Assembly: GCA_964444555.1 (NCBI GenBank)
Contig: CAYUHC010000002.1
Coordinates: forward strand, 1-56,348
Source: CAYUHC01 sp964444555
Lineage (GTDB): Bacteria > Patescibacteriota > Minisyncoccia > Phycocordibacterales > JACOZG01
Direction: 5' to 3'
DNA length: 56,348 nucleotides
Position 1 is the first letter of the stretch. The number at the start of each line of letters is the position of its first letter. The notes under the pieces were generated by a model that saw only the letters and a list, made by a program, of their open reading frames with translations, did not search any database and was not told where the DNA came from. Below, one piece after another: positions 25,288-34,487 of this stretch. The translations under genes were made by a program, and so were the position numbers.

Positions 25288-26926
25288 GGTCATCTTTGTG
25301 CTGGTGTTGGCTTTGTACTGCCTTGCCTATGTTTGGATTAATCTACCGGCCGACATTAGCTGGTTGTCTAGCGACGTATGGGGCTATCAATTTTTAGAAA
25401 TGCAGGAGCGGTATAACTATTGGGAGGAAGTCCCTCCTTCTTATAATCAGTCAGAATTGTATTTAGCTTTTCCGCTCTTGTACGCCCTTAACCCGCAATT
25501 GGATCATGGCATGTTGGGCTATCACTTTCTGGCGCTGACTCTGATTATTTCCACCTATTTAATTTCTGGTTTTGTTGCCTATCGAGTGTTTAATAGTTGG
25601 TGGGCGGCGATGTTCGTGGGGATTCTAGTTTTAATTCCCCGCTTTATTTTTCCTACCAGAATTGGATTGTTAGATGTGGCCTCGGTGAGGGGTAACGTCT
25701 TGGCCCTGCCTTTTTATCTTTTGCTGAGCTATTACTGGATCATGTTTGGTTTAAATAATAAGCGATTAAACATTTTCTTGGCGACGGTGGCTGGCCTTTT
25801 GGTTTACTTGTACCCACCAGCTGGGATTATAACCGTTGGGTCTTATGTGTTGGTGGCTTTCTTGACGACGGGCTTTAAAAAGATGAGGGCGGTAGGATTG
25901 TTTGTTGGTGTGTTTGCGTTGATTTCGTTGCCGTTTTGGTCTAATCATTTATTAAACCCCAATACTAAAATGCTTGATGGGGTTGATCAGTTAAGTTCGC
26001 AAGAATTGGAGCAGCAGTCACAAATTATTCAGTACAAATTTAGAGGTAGTGGTTTTTTGAGGACAGTAGATTTTGCCGAGGTTAAGCGTGCGGTTTGGGA
26101 TGAGAGTTTATTGGTGATTGTTTGGCTAGTTTCTTTGGGTTTCTTGCTTTATCAGCCGAAAGAATTTCGAGACTCTAATTTTGGGAGCGTGACGAAGATA
26201 ACTAGTTGGCTGGTCGCCTTGACGGGAGCAATGATTGGGGTGGTCGAGCTGATAAATTATTGGTCAATAAGGGGCGGAGGATTGCCAATATTTATTGATC
26301 ATCTTAGGCCGATGCGGGCAGTAGGGGTGGCTTTGATTTTTCAAGCGGTTGCTTTTTGTTGGTTTATTTGGGGGCGTCGATGGGGGAAAATAGGTTCCAT
26401 TATTGTTTTGGTGGTTCTGGTTGTGATGCCGATTCGTTTTTTTGCCCCGGCCATAAGGTTTGCCGTTAGAGCCGTTGTGCCACTTGAGTTAAGGCAAAAA
26501 TATAATTTAGCACCAACAGTATCACCTGAGGACACTAGAAGTTTTTCGGCGATGGAGGAGATTGCTTTGTGGGCTAGAGTTAATCTCAATTCTTCTGTCA
26601 CTAAAATTTTTCTATTTGATGATATGCAAAACGATTTTCGTTTTAAGGTCCTTAGTCGTCACGATACTAATTTGACCAGCAAGGAAGGTAATTTGTGGAC
26701 AACCTCCGGTTACGAAAATAGTCTTCGGTGGTATCAGGAACGCCAAGATTATGTTAAGAAGGTTGATGGGGCCAATAGTTTTGGGGAAATATTAGATTTT
26801 GCCAAATCACTAGGCGCTACGCACTTATTGTTGCCGCGCGGGAAATATCTTGATCTCTATCTTGTCGGCAGAACAAGATTACCCTCCTTAAAAGAAAATC
26901 AAGACTACAAACTGTTAAAAATCTAA
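25250..26926 (+). CDS. polytopic membrane protein, possible GT-C glycosyltransferase
   Basis: 558 residues with about ten membrane helices in the first 400 and a soluble C-terminal part of about 130 residues. The layout (an extracytoplasmic acidic loop after helix 1 containing SSDVWGY...ERYNYWEEVPPS, then many helices, then a globular tail) resembles GT-C enzymes such as ArnT/PMT, but I see no decisive motif. An ATG at 25256 is an alternative start. It lies among glycan genes, so transfer of a polyprenyl-linked sugar is a reasonable guess. Confidence 0.65.
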   Translation: MPMDYILSLSKSKVIFVLVLALYCLAYVWINLPADISWLSSDVWGYQFLEMQERYNYWEEVPPSYNQSELYLAFPLLYALNPQLDHGMLGYHFLALTLIISTYLISGFVAYRVFNSWWAAMFVGILVLIPRFIFPTRIGLLDVASVRGNVLALPFYLLLSYYWIMFGLNNKRLNIFLATVAGLLVYLYPPAGIITVGSYVLVAFLTTGFKKMRAVGLFVGVFALISLPFWSNHLLNPNTKMLDGVDQLSSQELEQQSQIIQYKFRGSGFLRTVDFAEVKRAVWDESLLVIVWLVSLGFLLYQPKEFRDSNFGSVTKITSWLVALTGAMIGVVELINYWSIRGGGLPIFIDHLRPMRAVGVALIFQAVAFCWFIWGRRWGKIGSIIVLVVLVVMPIRFFAPAIRFAVRAVVPLELRQKYNLAPTVSPEDTRSFSAMEEIALWARVNLNSSVTKIFLFDDMQNDFRFKVLSRHDTNLTSKEGNLWTTSGYENSLRWYQERQDYVKKVDGANSFGEILDFAKSLGATHLLLPRGKYLDLYLVGRTRLPSLKENQDYKLLKI

Positions 26927-26927
26927 A

Positions 26928-28037
26928 ATGCGATTTACCTTCGTTGCCCCCAGATTTCATACTAATTTTTACTACTTGACCAAGGTTTTAATTGATCATG
27001 GCCACGAGGTAAGATTTCTGTCACTTTATCAGGGTGGCAGTGAAAACCACGACCTCGTTAGGCCACAGATTTTGGGTTATTCGCCATTATTTAAGTGGTG
27101 GAATAAATTCCGTAACCCGCGAGGTGGTAAATTGATAAAGAATCAGTACGAATTGAGGTACGGATTTCCTCCGGTAATTGGTTTTTTAAAAGCTTTAGTA
27201 ATCGGTCGCTCGGAGGTGGTGGTGGTAAAGGATGTCGTCACCACCTATTCTCTGATGGCTTTGGTGTTTGGTCGATTGGTGGGGGCTCGATTGATTGTTT
27301 TGGCTCAAATTCCAAAATATCGTTCGCGTTTTAAAAGTGGAGCGGTTAAGTGGGCTTGGATTTTATTTCGGGCTCAGGTGATTACGCCAGTTGAGGGTCA
27401 TTCCGAATTTGCTAATCATAATCAAAATCTTCACTATTTGCCTTTTGTTCATCCTCAAATGGTTAAAGAGAAGAATTTTTCTTCGGAGGCGGTAAAGATT
27501 TTATGTGTGGGAAAATTTCAGACCCGCAAGAATCAGTTATTGTTGACTCAGGCGGTCAATGATTTAAAGCGGCGTCATAAGGTTGAGTTGCTGTTGGTCG
27601 GGCAAACTGACGAAAAGGATTATTTTTCTAAACTAATGAATTATATTGGGGAAAATCAGTTAGTTTCGATGGTTACGGTAATTAATGACTTGCCATGGAA
27701 GCAGATGCCGGAGTTGTATCGGCAGAGTGACGTTTTTGTGCTTCCTAGCTATGCCGATGCAGCTGCCTATTCGGTGGTCGAAGCGATGGCTTATGGTTTG
27801 CCGGTTATTAGTTCGGACGATAATGGCACTAGCTGTTATATTAAGCCAGGAGAGAATGGTTATGTTTTTCGATATGACGATTTGGGTGATCTAATTAAGA
27901 AACTGGAGGTGACTATTGGTGATCGTAATGAACTTTTAAGGATGAGTCAAAAGAGTTTGGAGTTTGTTGGTCAATTTCATAATCCAGAAAAGTTTTATTC
28001 AGCTTTGATGAAAATTATATCCACTCATCATGGTTAA
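26928..28037 (+). CDS. GT4-family glycosyltransferase
   Basis: 369 residues. The C-terminal domain has ILCVGKFQTRKNQLLLTQAVNDL and SVVEAMAYGLPVISSDDNGTSCYI as the donor-binding block. The start is one nt after the previous stop. It overlaps the following fusion gene by 8 nt. Confidence 0.84.
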   Translation: MRFTFVAPRFHTNFYYLTKVLIDHGHEVRFLSLYQGGSENHDLVRPQILGYSPLFKWWNKFRNPRGGKLIKNQYELRYGFPPVIGFLKALVIGRSEVVVVKDVVTTYSLMALVFGRLVGARLIVLAQIPKYRSRFKSGAVKWAWILFRAQVITPVEGHSEFANHNQNLHYLPFVHPQMVKEKNFSSEAVKILCVGKFQTRKNQLLLTQAVNDLKRRHKVELLLVGQTDEKDYFSKLMNYIGENQLVSMVTVINDLPWKQMPELYRQSDVFVLPSYADAAAYSVVEAMAYGLPVISSDDNGTSCYIKPGENGYVFRYDDLGDLIKKLEVTIGDRNELLRMSQKSLEFVGQFHNPEKFYSALMKIISTHHG

Positions 28038-29655
28038 ATTTCCTGCTCGCGCCCTGGAATTAATTCGTTGTCCTCACGATGGAGGACAATTGCATTGTGG
28101 CGAAAAAGGAAATTTAAGTACGGGCGAAGTAATTTGTACTCAAAATCCTGACCATCGATTTTTTATTAATGATGGAATATTATCCCTTTTGCCAGCGGTG
28201 GGAGGACTAGGCGAGGTTAAAATTTCAGAAATTGAGGCTCGAGATCGCCAGGCGAGGGATTACGACAAGCGATTGGCTTCACGTTACGCCAAAGAAATGC
28301 CTTCCATGCTTAAAGCGATTGGATCGCTTGGGGGTAAAAGGATCGTTGAATATGGTTGCGGCACCGGTCGTTTAACTGTTGAGCTGCTGGGGGCGGACTT
28401 GATCGTTGCCGCGGATTTTTCTTTGTCATCGTTAAAGATTTTGTCGACTAAGTTGGCGGCGGTGGGAAACGTTACTTTGGTTCATTGTGATGTAAGTGCG
28501 CTAAAACTTTTCCCTGAGTCTTTTGATCTTGCCGTTTCGGCTCAAGTTATTGAGCATATTCCCAGCAATCTCGAGCGCCTGGAACTTTTTAGATCAATTA
28601 AATTAGGCTTGCGGCCTAAGGGGAAGTTGGTTTTGACTGCTTATCACTACGACCATCGTCGGCATCAGTCAGGAAAGGGTCAGGAAGGCAAGCATCAGTC
28701 AGGAATTTTTTACCACTATTTTAAAGTTGACGAATTGGTTTCGGAGATTAGACCTTATTTTAAAATTGAGAAAATTAATCCGATCGATATAACTTTGCCA
28801 GGTGAGGCCAAATTAAATTTGCCAGCCAATTGGGGCGGGCGGCTTTCTCGGTGGTCTGAAAATTTTGGTTTCCTAAATCGATATGGTCATCTGGTTTTAG
28901 TTCAAGCTGTTAAAAGAGATAAGGCTGTTCATTATCGTTGGGGATTGGTTGGTGAGACTTTATTGTCGAAGCATTGGTACTGGTTTAGCCAGCCTTTTGA
29001 GGTTGCTGGGGCCGCGATGACAAATTTTTTCTCTTATGTGGGCGGGTCTTACGACGGTTTTAGCCAGCGGTCGGGATTAACTACTGTCGTTGATCTACGC
29101 AAGGATCTTGATGGAATTTGGTCAGCTTTTAGAGCTAGTTTTATTCAGAAGCAAATTCGCCGTGGTCAACGCAACGGAATAGTGGTTGTTCATGATCAGA
29201 ATTTTGCTAGTTTTGAGAAGCTCTACGCTCGATTTCGAGAAGGTCATGGATTACCGAGGGAGAATCTGCGGCCCCTAAGATCGGTCGGAGAAGTATTTTT
29301 GGCTCGTTATGGCGAAAAATTAATTGCGGGGGGTTTATTCATCCACAACGGGACAACCATGAGGGCTTGGGCGCTTTCGTCCCTGGTAGGCAAAGATGAT
29401 TTTATTTCTCGCGAGATTATTGGTCAGGCCAATAGGATGGTGATTTGGGAGGCGATCCAGTATGCTAAGTTTATTGGTTGCGAGGAATTTGATTTGGGGG
29501 GAATTTCTCCTGATTCGCCCAATCCGCATTTGCGCAGTTTGGCTGAGTTTAAAGAGGCTTTCGGTGGAGTTCGGCGAGCTCAGTATTATTATTTTAAAAT
29601 TTATTCGCCGTTGATCCGTTGGTGGATGAAATTGAGGGGCTTTAAAAATGTCTAA
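28030..29655 (+). CDS. fusion: methyltransferase + FemAB/GNAT-type acyltransferase
   Basis: 541 residues. Residues 10-45 form a degenerate Trm112-like zinc ribbon (C14, C23, C36). A SAM methyltransferase follows with IVEYGCGTGRLTVELL (105-120) and SAQVIEHIPSN. From about 350 to the end is a second domain with FRASFIQKQIRRGQRNGIVVV, GEVFLARYGEKLIAGGLFIHNG and FDLGGISPDSPNPHLRSLAEFKEAFGG, the pattern of FemAB-like/BioF2 (Acetyltransf_6) acyltransferases. Such domains attach amino acids or acyl groups to sugars or peptidoglycan precursors. The pairing could methylate and acylate the same glycan residue. I do not know this architecture as a standard one. Confidence 0.75.
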   Translation: MVKFPARALELIRCPHDGGQLHCGEKGNLSTGEVICTQNPDHRFFINDGILSLLPAVGGLGEVKISEIEARDRQARDYDKRLASRYAKEMPSMLKAIGSLGGKRIVEYGCGTGRLTVELLGADLIVAADFSLSSLKILSTKLAAVGNVTLVHCDVSALKLFPESFDLAVSAQVIEHIPSNLERLELFRSIKLGLRPKGKLVLTAYHYDHRRHQSGKGQEGKHQSGIFYHYFKVDELVSEIRPYFKIEKINPIDITLPGEAKLNLPANWGGRLSRWSENFGFLNRYGHLVLVQAVKRDKAVHYRWGLVGETLLSKHWYWFSQPFEVAGAAMTNFFSYVGGSYDGFSQRSGLTTVVDLRKDLDGIWSAFRASFIQKQIRRGQRNGIVVVHDQNFASFEKLYARFREGHGLPRENLRPLRSVGEVFLARYGEKLIAGGLFIHNGTTMRAWALSSLVGKDDFISREIIGQANRMVIWEAIQYAKFIGCEEFDLGGISPDSPNPHLRSLAEFKEAFGGVRRAQYYYFKIYSPLIRWWMKLRGFKNV

Positions 29656-30616
29656 AACCTTTTTTATTATTACGGTGGATACCGAAGCCGACAATCAGTG
29701 GCAAAGACCGTCTACTGAATCGGTCAGAAATATTAGTTTTCTGCCCCGGTTCCAGCTTTTGTGCGAAAAGTATTCTTTGCCGGTGACTTATTTGATTACT
29801 TATGAGGTGGCTACGGACCAGTCGGCGATTAATATTTTAAAGAGTTTTAAAGATCGGGGAGCAGAAATTGGGGCGCATCTTCATCCATGGACCACGCCGC
29901 CATTCAGTAAATCGCGAGACGAAGATAGGCGGTGGCATCAATTTCCGAGCGAGTTAACTAAGGAAGAATTTCGAAGTAAGTTGCTGACCTTAACTCAAGA
30001 AATCGAAAAAAACTTTGGTCATCCGACCAGCTATCGTTCCGGACGTTGGGGCTTTGACGAGTCGCTGGTTTCTGAATTGGTGGCCCAAAATTATTTGGTT
30101 GATTGTTCGGTAACTCCAAAACTAAGTTGGCGAGAAACTAGGGGTGGGTCAGAGACCAAAACTGGCCCCGATTTTCGTCGGGCTAAGTTGCGGCCTCATT
30201 ATTTTGGTCGGTTGTTTGAGGTCCCGTTAACGGTAATTGCTACTTCTTCTTTGGTTAGGGAGTCGGGGGCCCTGATCTCTTTGTACAATGCTTTAAATAA
30301 TGGTCTACTTAAGCGGCTATTAAATAAAGTTTTTTTGAGAGTCAAAACCTTGAGAATTTTTCCCGAAACGACGGTGAATGATTTGCGTTCGATTATTCGC
30401 GCCGTAAAACGCAACCATTTGCCCGTGGCCGAGTTTATGATCCATTCCAGTGAGTTGATGCCTGGTGGTAGCCCCTACGCTAAAACCATCGAGGCCGTTG
30501 AGCGGAGTTATGAACTGTTAGAGGAGTTATTTAAACTAGCAAAATCTGAAGGTTTGGTGGGAATAACTTTGTCAGATTATGCTCGACTTAAAATGGAAAC
30601 AGAAAAAAATGATTAA
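29648..30616 (+). CDS. polysaccharide deacetylase-like (NodB-fold) protein
   Basis: 322 residues. The barrel starts with FFIITVDTEADNQW (the D-T-E corresponds to the NodB metal/base Asp region), then GAEIGAHLHPW (the H-x-H metal site) and SYRSGRWGFDESLVSEL. FMIHSSELMPGGSPY gives a further conserved His. It would remove N-acetyl groups from a glycan or act as a related hydrolase. There is no signal peptide, so a cytoplasmic substrate is more likely. Overlaps both neighbours by 8 nt. Confidence 0.78.
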   Translation: MSKTFFIITVDTEADNQWQRPSTESVRNISFLPRFQLLCEKYSLPVTYLITYEVATDQSAINILKSFKDRGAEIGAHLHPWTTPPFSKSRDEDRRWHQFPSELTKEEFRSKLLTLTQEIEKNFGHPTSYRSGRWGFDESLVSELVAQNYLVDCSVTPKLSWRETRGGSETKTGPDFRRAKLRPHYFGRLFEVPLTVIATSSLVRESGALISLYNALNNGLLKRLLNKVFLRVKTLRIFPETTVNDLRSIIRAVKRNHLPVAEFMIHSSELMPGGSPYAKTIEAVERSYELLEELFKLAKSEGLVGITLSDYARLKMETEKND

Positions 30617-31280
30617 ACAAATGATAAAAAATTATATTCACCGGCGCCCTAACCTGGCGACAAAAATTATTAAATTTTTGTCGCGCGTGCATACTTATAG
30701 CCACCACAAGATTGCTGAGTTGGCCAGTATTTTGGAGGGGGGAAAGCATCCAAAGCACCGCATTACTAACTATCATCAATTTTTTCTTAGTCGGGTGAGT
30801 GGTGAAGATCGAATTTTGGATGTCGGGTGTGGCGTCGGTTTCTTGGCTTATCAAATCTCAGCTAAGGCAAAGGGGGTGGTGGGAATTGATTTTTCTGAAC
30901 CAAATATTGCTTATGCCAAACATCACCATCAGCGATCAAATTTAAAGTTTGTGTTTGGTGATGTCACTACTTATGCGTTCAACGAAAGTTTTGACAAGAT
31001 CATTTTGTCGAACGTGCTAGAACATATTGATGATCGGGTGGGGTTACTCAAATCTTTATCTCGTATTAGCGACACGATTTTATTTAGAGTGCCAATGGAA
31101 AATCGAGACTGGCTAACGGTTTACAAGAAAGAAATTGGCGTTGAGTATCGTCTTGATGTAACTCACCGATTAGAGTATCGAAAGGAGGTGGTTGAGAGTG
31201 AGGCGGCCAGGGCTGGTTGGCGGGTGGAGGAATATGAGGTGCAGTGGGGGGAATTTTGGGCCGTCCTAAAAAGGATTTAA
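30609..31280 (+). CDS. class I SAM-dependent methyltransferase
   Basis: 223 residues from the ATG at 30609, chosen because the 8 nt overlap (ATGATTAA) repeats the style of murD; an ATG at 30579 is possible. Motif I is ILDVGCGVGFLAYQI; DKIILSNVLEHIDD and a short C-terminal half follow. Substrate unknown. The gene lies between the deacetylase and a GT4. Confidence 0.8.
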   Translation: MIKQMIKNYIHRRPNLATKIIKFLSRVHTYSHHKIAELASILEGGKHPKHRITNYHQFFLSRVSGEDRILDVGCGVGFLAYQISAKAKGVVGIDFSEPNIAYAKHHHQRSNLKFVFGDVTTYAFNESFDKIILSNVLEHIDDRVGLLKSLSRISDTILFRVPMENRDWLTVYKKEIGVEYRLDVTHRLEYRKEVVESEAARAGWRVEEYEVQWGEFWAVLKRI

Positions 31281-31287
31281 ATAATTT

Positions 31288-32373
31288 ATGAAAATTGGTT
31301 TTCTTATTAATGATTTGGGCGTTGGGGGCGCCGAGAAGGTTTTTATTGATCAAGCCAATGAGCTTTCTCGCTTGGGCCACGAGGTGTCTTTTTTAGTGTT
31401 GAATAAAAAAATGGTCGACCCAAGTTTTAGAAGGCGTCTTAGCGACGCAGTTAAATATTATGATTTTTCTTATCTTGGTTTTGTTGATTTTTTTCAATTT
31501 ATAAAAGTTCGCTCAACCTTAAGAAGTAACAAGGTTGAGATTTTATATTCTACGCTAGACCGGGCCAATGTGGTTTCGAGGATGCAAAAAATTTTACTCC
31601 CTTCTTTGAGGGTTTTTATTCGAGAGTCGGGCATGGCGGATCGAAAAAAGACCTGGGTTAAAGTTTTAGATAATCTATTAAATTTTCTCTGCCAAAAGAT
31701 CATTGCGGTCTCGCCGGGCGTGGCCGCTAGTTTGGCTAAATATCAGCCCTTTCATGTTAGAAAAATTGTCGTAATTGAAAACGGGGTCATTGATACCGGT
31801 GAATGTTTTAGATCAGACCCCCAGGACGTTTTTGATTTACTCCATGTTGGTTCGATGAACAATGAAAACAAAAATCAGCGTTTTTTGATTAGAGTTCTAG
31901 GTGTCTTAAAACAAGTAGAACCTACTAAATCAGTTAGACTGAATTTGGTTGGTTCCGGCAAGCTTCAGGGTGAATTAGAGCAATATGCGAAATCTCTCGG
32001 TCTTGAGTCGGCCGTTAAATTTTGGGGCAATTGCGATGGACCGGTTCTTGAAAAAATTTATTGTCAATGCCATTTATTTGTTTTTGCTTCGAGGTCAGAG
32101 GGGTCGCCCAATGTAGTTTTGGAGGCCATGGTCAGTGGTTTGCCAGTGATCGCGGTAGACATCGCTAGCGTTTCTCCTTTAATTGAAGAAGGCCGAAATG
32201 GTTTTGTTTTACCTGGTTGGGATGAAAAAAAGTTTGCTGATAAAGTTGGCTATTTTTTGACCAATCCGCAGGGTTTGAAAATATTTGGTGAGGCTGCTCG
32301 CCAGGCCGCTCTTCGGCGCCACCCCCTTGAACAAGTCGTTAAAAAGGTAGAGAATCTATTTTGTAATGGTTAG
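31288..32373 (+). CDS. GT4-family glycosyltransferase
   Basis: 361 residues. It opens IGFLINDLGVGGAEKVFIDQANELSRLGHEVSF, a classic GT4 start, and has LLHVGSMNNENKNQRFLIRVL and SRSEGSPNVVLEAMVSGLPVIAVD. The start is 7 nt after the previous stop; it overlaps the next gene by 8 nt. Confidence 0.88.
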   Translation: MKIGFLINDLGVGGAEKVFIDQANELSRLGHEVSFLVLNKKMVDPSFRRRLSDAVKYYDFSYLGFVDFFQFIKVRSTLRSNKVEILYSTLDRANVVSRMQKILLPSLRVFIRESGMADRKKTWVKVLDNLLNFLCQKIIAVSPGVAASLAKYQPFHVRKIVVIENGVIDTGECFRSDPQDVFDLLHVGSMNNENKNQRFLIRVLGVLKQVEPTKSVRLNLVGSGKLQGELEQYAKSLGLESAVKFWGNCDGPVLEKIYCQCHLFVFASRSEGSPNVVLEAMVSGLPVIAVDIASVSPLIEEGRNGFVLPGWDEKKFADKVGYFLTNPQGLKIFGEAARQAALRRHPLEQVVKKVENLFCNG

Positions 32374-33169
32374 AGATATCTCTATTAAGGAAAAAGCCCA
32401 GGGAATCAAGCTGCAAAAAATAAAAACGAGCAGTTTGATTTATCGTTTTCAGCGAATGATTTCTTTGGCGATAAGCTTAGTTTTGGTTAAGTTTTTTCCT
32501 AGAATTTCAGCTAATCAAGTGTCGATCGCGGCTATTGGTTTGGTGCTCGTTTCGATTTTTATGGGAGCCCTGATCGGTCGATTTGATCCTACTCTTGTGG
32601 CGATTGTTCAACTTTTTATTTTGTTTTTTAGTTCAGTTCTCGATAAGGTTGATGGTGAAATGGCTCGTCTTAAGGAGGAGTTTACTCAAAGCGGTATTTA
32701 CTATGATGTGTTGTATCATCTATGCTTTCCGCTCGCGATGTACTTTGTTGTTGGGTTTTACTTTTATGGCTTATTGAGTAGCCCGGTGGTTTTATTCTCG
32801 ACGGTAATTTTGGGTATCTTGGTAACGGCCTATCGGTTGAGTGGCAAGTTGCGGCATCACGTGCGTTTTAAGATTATTTTAGAAAATCATCAGTCGGTAA
32901 TTAAAGATCTTGGTCGATTGCGTTTTTTTCGAAATCAGATGATCTTAGCAAGATTTCTGAGGTACGTGGTGTTTATGACCTATGATTGGGTTTGGGCGTG
33001 GTTTGTCGTTTTGATTGCTTTTTCTTTTTACTATCCTGTTGGCGGGAGTGTGGCGTATTTTGTTTATATTCTTGTAGCTTTGGTATTGTTGATTGTCGAA
33101 TTGCTCTGGCGATATCCGGAAGAAAGCTTGTTCACTCGTGAGGATTTGAATCTTGATCCACCTCGCTAA
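32366..33169 (+). CDS. CDP-alcohol phosphatidyltransferase family membrane protein
   Basis: 267 residues with about six membrane helices. The family motif D-xx-DG-xx-AR-x8-G-xxx-D-xxx-D is seen at residues 93-118 as D93, D96-G97, A100-R101, G110, D114, but the last Asp is His118. That Asp is the proposed catalytic base in studied members, so activity or mechanism may differ; some family branches may carry His here. It would transfer a phosphoalcohol group to a lipid or glycan head. The 3' end overlaps the convergent flippase gene by 38 nt. Confidence 0.8.
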   Translation: MVRDISIKEKAQGIKLQKIKTSSLIYRFQRMISLAISLVLVKFFPRISANQVSIAAIGLVLVSIFMGALIGRFDPTLVAIVQLFILFFSSVLDKVDGEMARLKEEFTQSGIYYDVLYHLCFPLAMYFVVGFYFYGLLSSPVVLFSTVILGILVTAYRLSGKLRHHVRFKIILENHQSVIKDLGRLRFFRNQMILARFLRYVVFMTYDWVWAWFVVLIAFSFYYPVGGSVAYFVYILVALVLLIVELLWRYPEESLFTREDLNLDPPR

Positions 33170-34409
33170 AGGCTCGATTAAAAAAATAATGGTAAATACC
33201 CGATTGCGATAAGTCGCCAATTAATTTACCAATTACCGCTCCCCAAACGCCCCAGCCACGGATGGCGATGAAGAAAATTGCGATTTTTATCATTGGGCCG
33301 ATAATTCTGATTGAGTAGAGCTCTCGTTGTTTCTGCTTGGCCACTAGGGCAGTAGAGAAAAAAGTTCTAGGCAAGAAAAGGAGCGAAAGAGCCGCGACTT
33401 GAGAATAGACTATAGCGTCAGAATACTTAGGAAAAAAGATTTGATAAAGCCATGGAGCGACGATAATGTAAGCCAAAATAATTACGCCAATTGTCATTTC
33501 GAGAATAAATAATTTTCGCGGTAATTCTTTTCGGAGCAGGGCCTCATTGCTGCGGCTCATTTTGGGTAGAGCCAGGGAAGTGATATTTTGTAAAAAACCC
33601 TTGATCTGGTTGGGGGCGGCCAAGGCAAAAGAATATACTGCCAATTGAGCTGCGCCCAAGTAATGGAAAAGTAGCATTTTGTCGACCTGTCCGGCCGCTG
33701 TTTTTAAAATTTCCATAATGCTTAAGTGTAGGCCGTATTTATTCGTACTGGGGTCAATACCTGGTTTAAGCGGGGAATGTTTTAGAATTTTGTGCGTCAG
33801 CCATAATTGAATTAGAGTTTCTGGAATAAAGTAGATTAAAATAACAATAAACAAGTTGTCGGTAAGCCATAGGGTCAAAATCATGGTGCCGGCGGCAATG
33901 ATTCTGACTAGGCTGGTGTAAATTGCCGAAACCTTAAATTCTTTTCGGCCATAGAGGACCGACAAATATAGTCCCGATGATTTTAGGATCGGCAGTAAAA
34001 TACCAGATAATAGAAAGGCGCCCGCTAGGGTGGTATTGTCGGCAAGGTAATAGTAAACAGCGAGGCCGAAGGAGATGATTGTTCCTAAAATTCCCCAACG
34101 CATTTTCCGCCAAAATGTTGCCCAGAATTCACCTTCGTAGCCGCGAGAAATTGCTTGGATTAAGGCGGTGTTTGAACCCACGAGAGTGGTGACGATCAAA
34201 ATACTCACCCAAGAAATTATGTATCTGTAGGTTCCGTAGAGCTCTTTGGGGAGGAGGTTGGCAAAGGCAATAGCTAGAAAAAAACTAGAGAAGGAGGCAA
34301 TTAATTGGCCGGCACTGAGCCAGAAACTACCCCGAAGTAGATATTTTATATCGGTTTTTAGGTATTTTTCGCCGACGACCAGTGCCCGGCCCACGTAGCT
34401 TTTGATCAT
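33132..34409 (-). CDS. Wzx-type polysaccharide flippase (MOP superfamily)
   Basis: 425 residues with about twelve membrane helices. The N-terminus SFWLSAGQLIASFSSFFLAIAFANLLPKELYGTYRYI is typical of polysaccharide-biosynthesis flippases (RfbX/Wzx). It would flip the lipid-linked glycan to the outer face. It is the only clear minus-strand protein gene in the window. Its start at 34409 is 78 nt from the divergent ligase gene. In its own direction, TATACA lies 8 nt before the ATG and may be the -10 box. Confidence 0.88.
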   Translation of the reverse strand: MIKSYVGRALVVGEKYLKTDIKYLLRGSFWLSAGQLIASFSSFFLAIAFANLLPKELYGTYRYIISWVSILIVTTLVGSNTALIQAISRGYEGEFWATFWRKMRWGILGTIISFGLAVYYYLADNTTLAGAFLLSGILLPILKSSGLYLSVLYGRKEFKVSAIYTSLVRIIAAGTMILTLWLTDNLFIVILIYFIPETLIQLWLTHKILKHSPLKPGIDPSTNKYGLHLSIMEILKTAAGQVDKMLLFHYLGAAQLAVYSFALAAPNQIKGFLQNITSLALPKMSRSNEALLRKELPRKLFILEMTIGVIILAYIIVAPWLYQIFFPKYSDAIVYSQVAALSLLFLPRTFFSTALVAKQKQRELYSIRIIGPMIKIAIFFIAIRGWGVWGAVIGKLIGDLSQSGIYHYFFNRAFSEVDQDSNPHE

Positions 34410-34475
34410 TCTTTGGTTGTATAGTACTTAATTTTTAGGTAAATGGCCAGTATAGATTAATTTGCTTTAGTTGGT

Positions 34476-34481
34476 TATAGT
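34476..34481 (+). promoter_or_regulatory. -10 box of a leaderless promoter, O-antigen ligase gene
   Basis: TATAGT (34476-34481) is followed by 6 nt and the ATG at 34488, the exact spacing for a transcript beginning at the start codon. No convincing -35 box. Confidence 0.55.
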
Positions 34482-34487
34482 GAGGCC

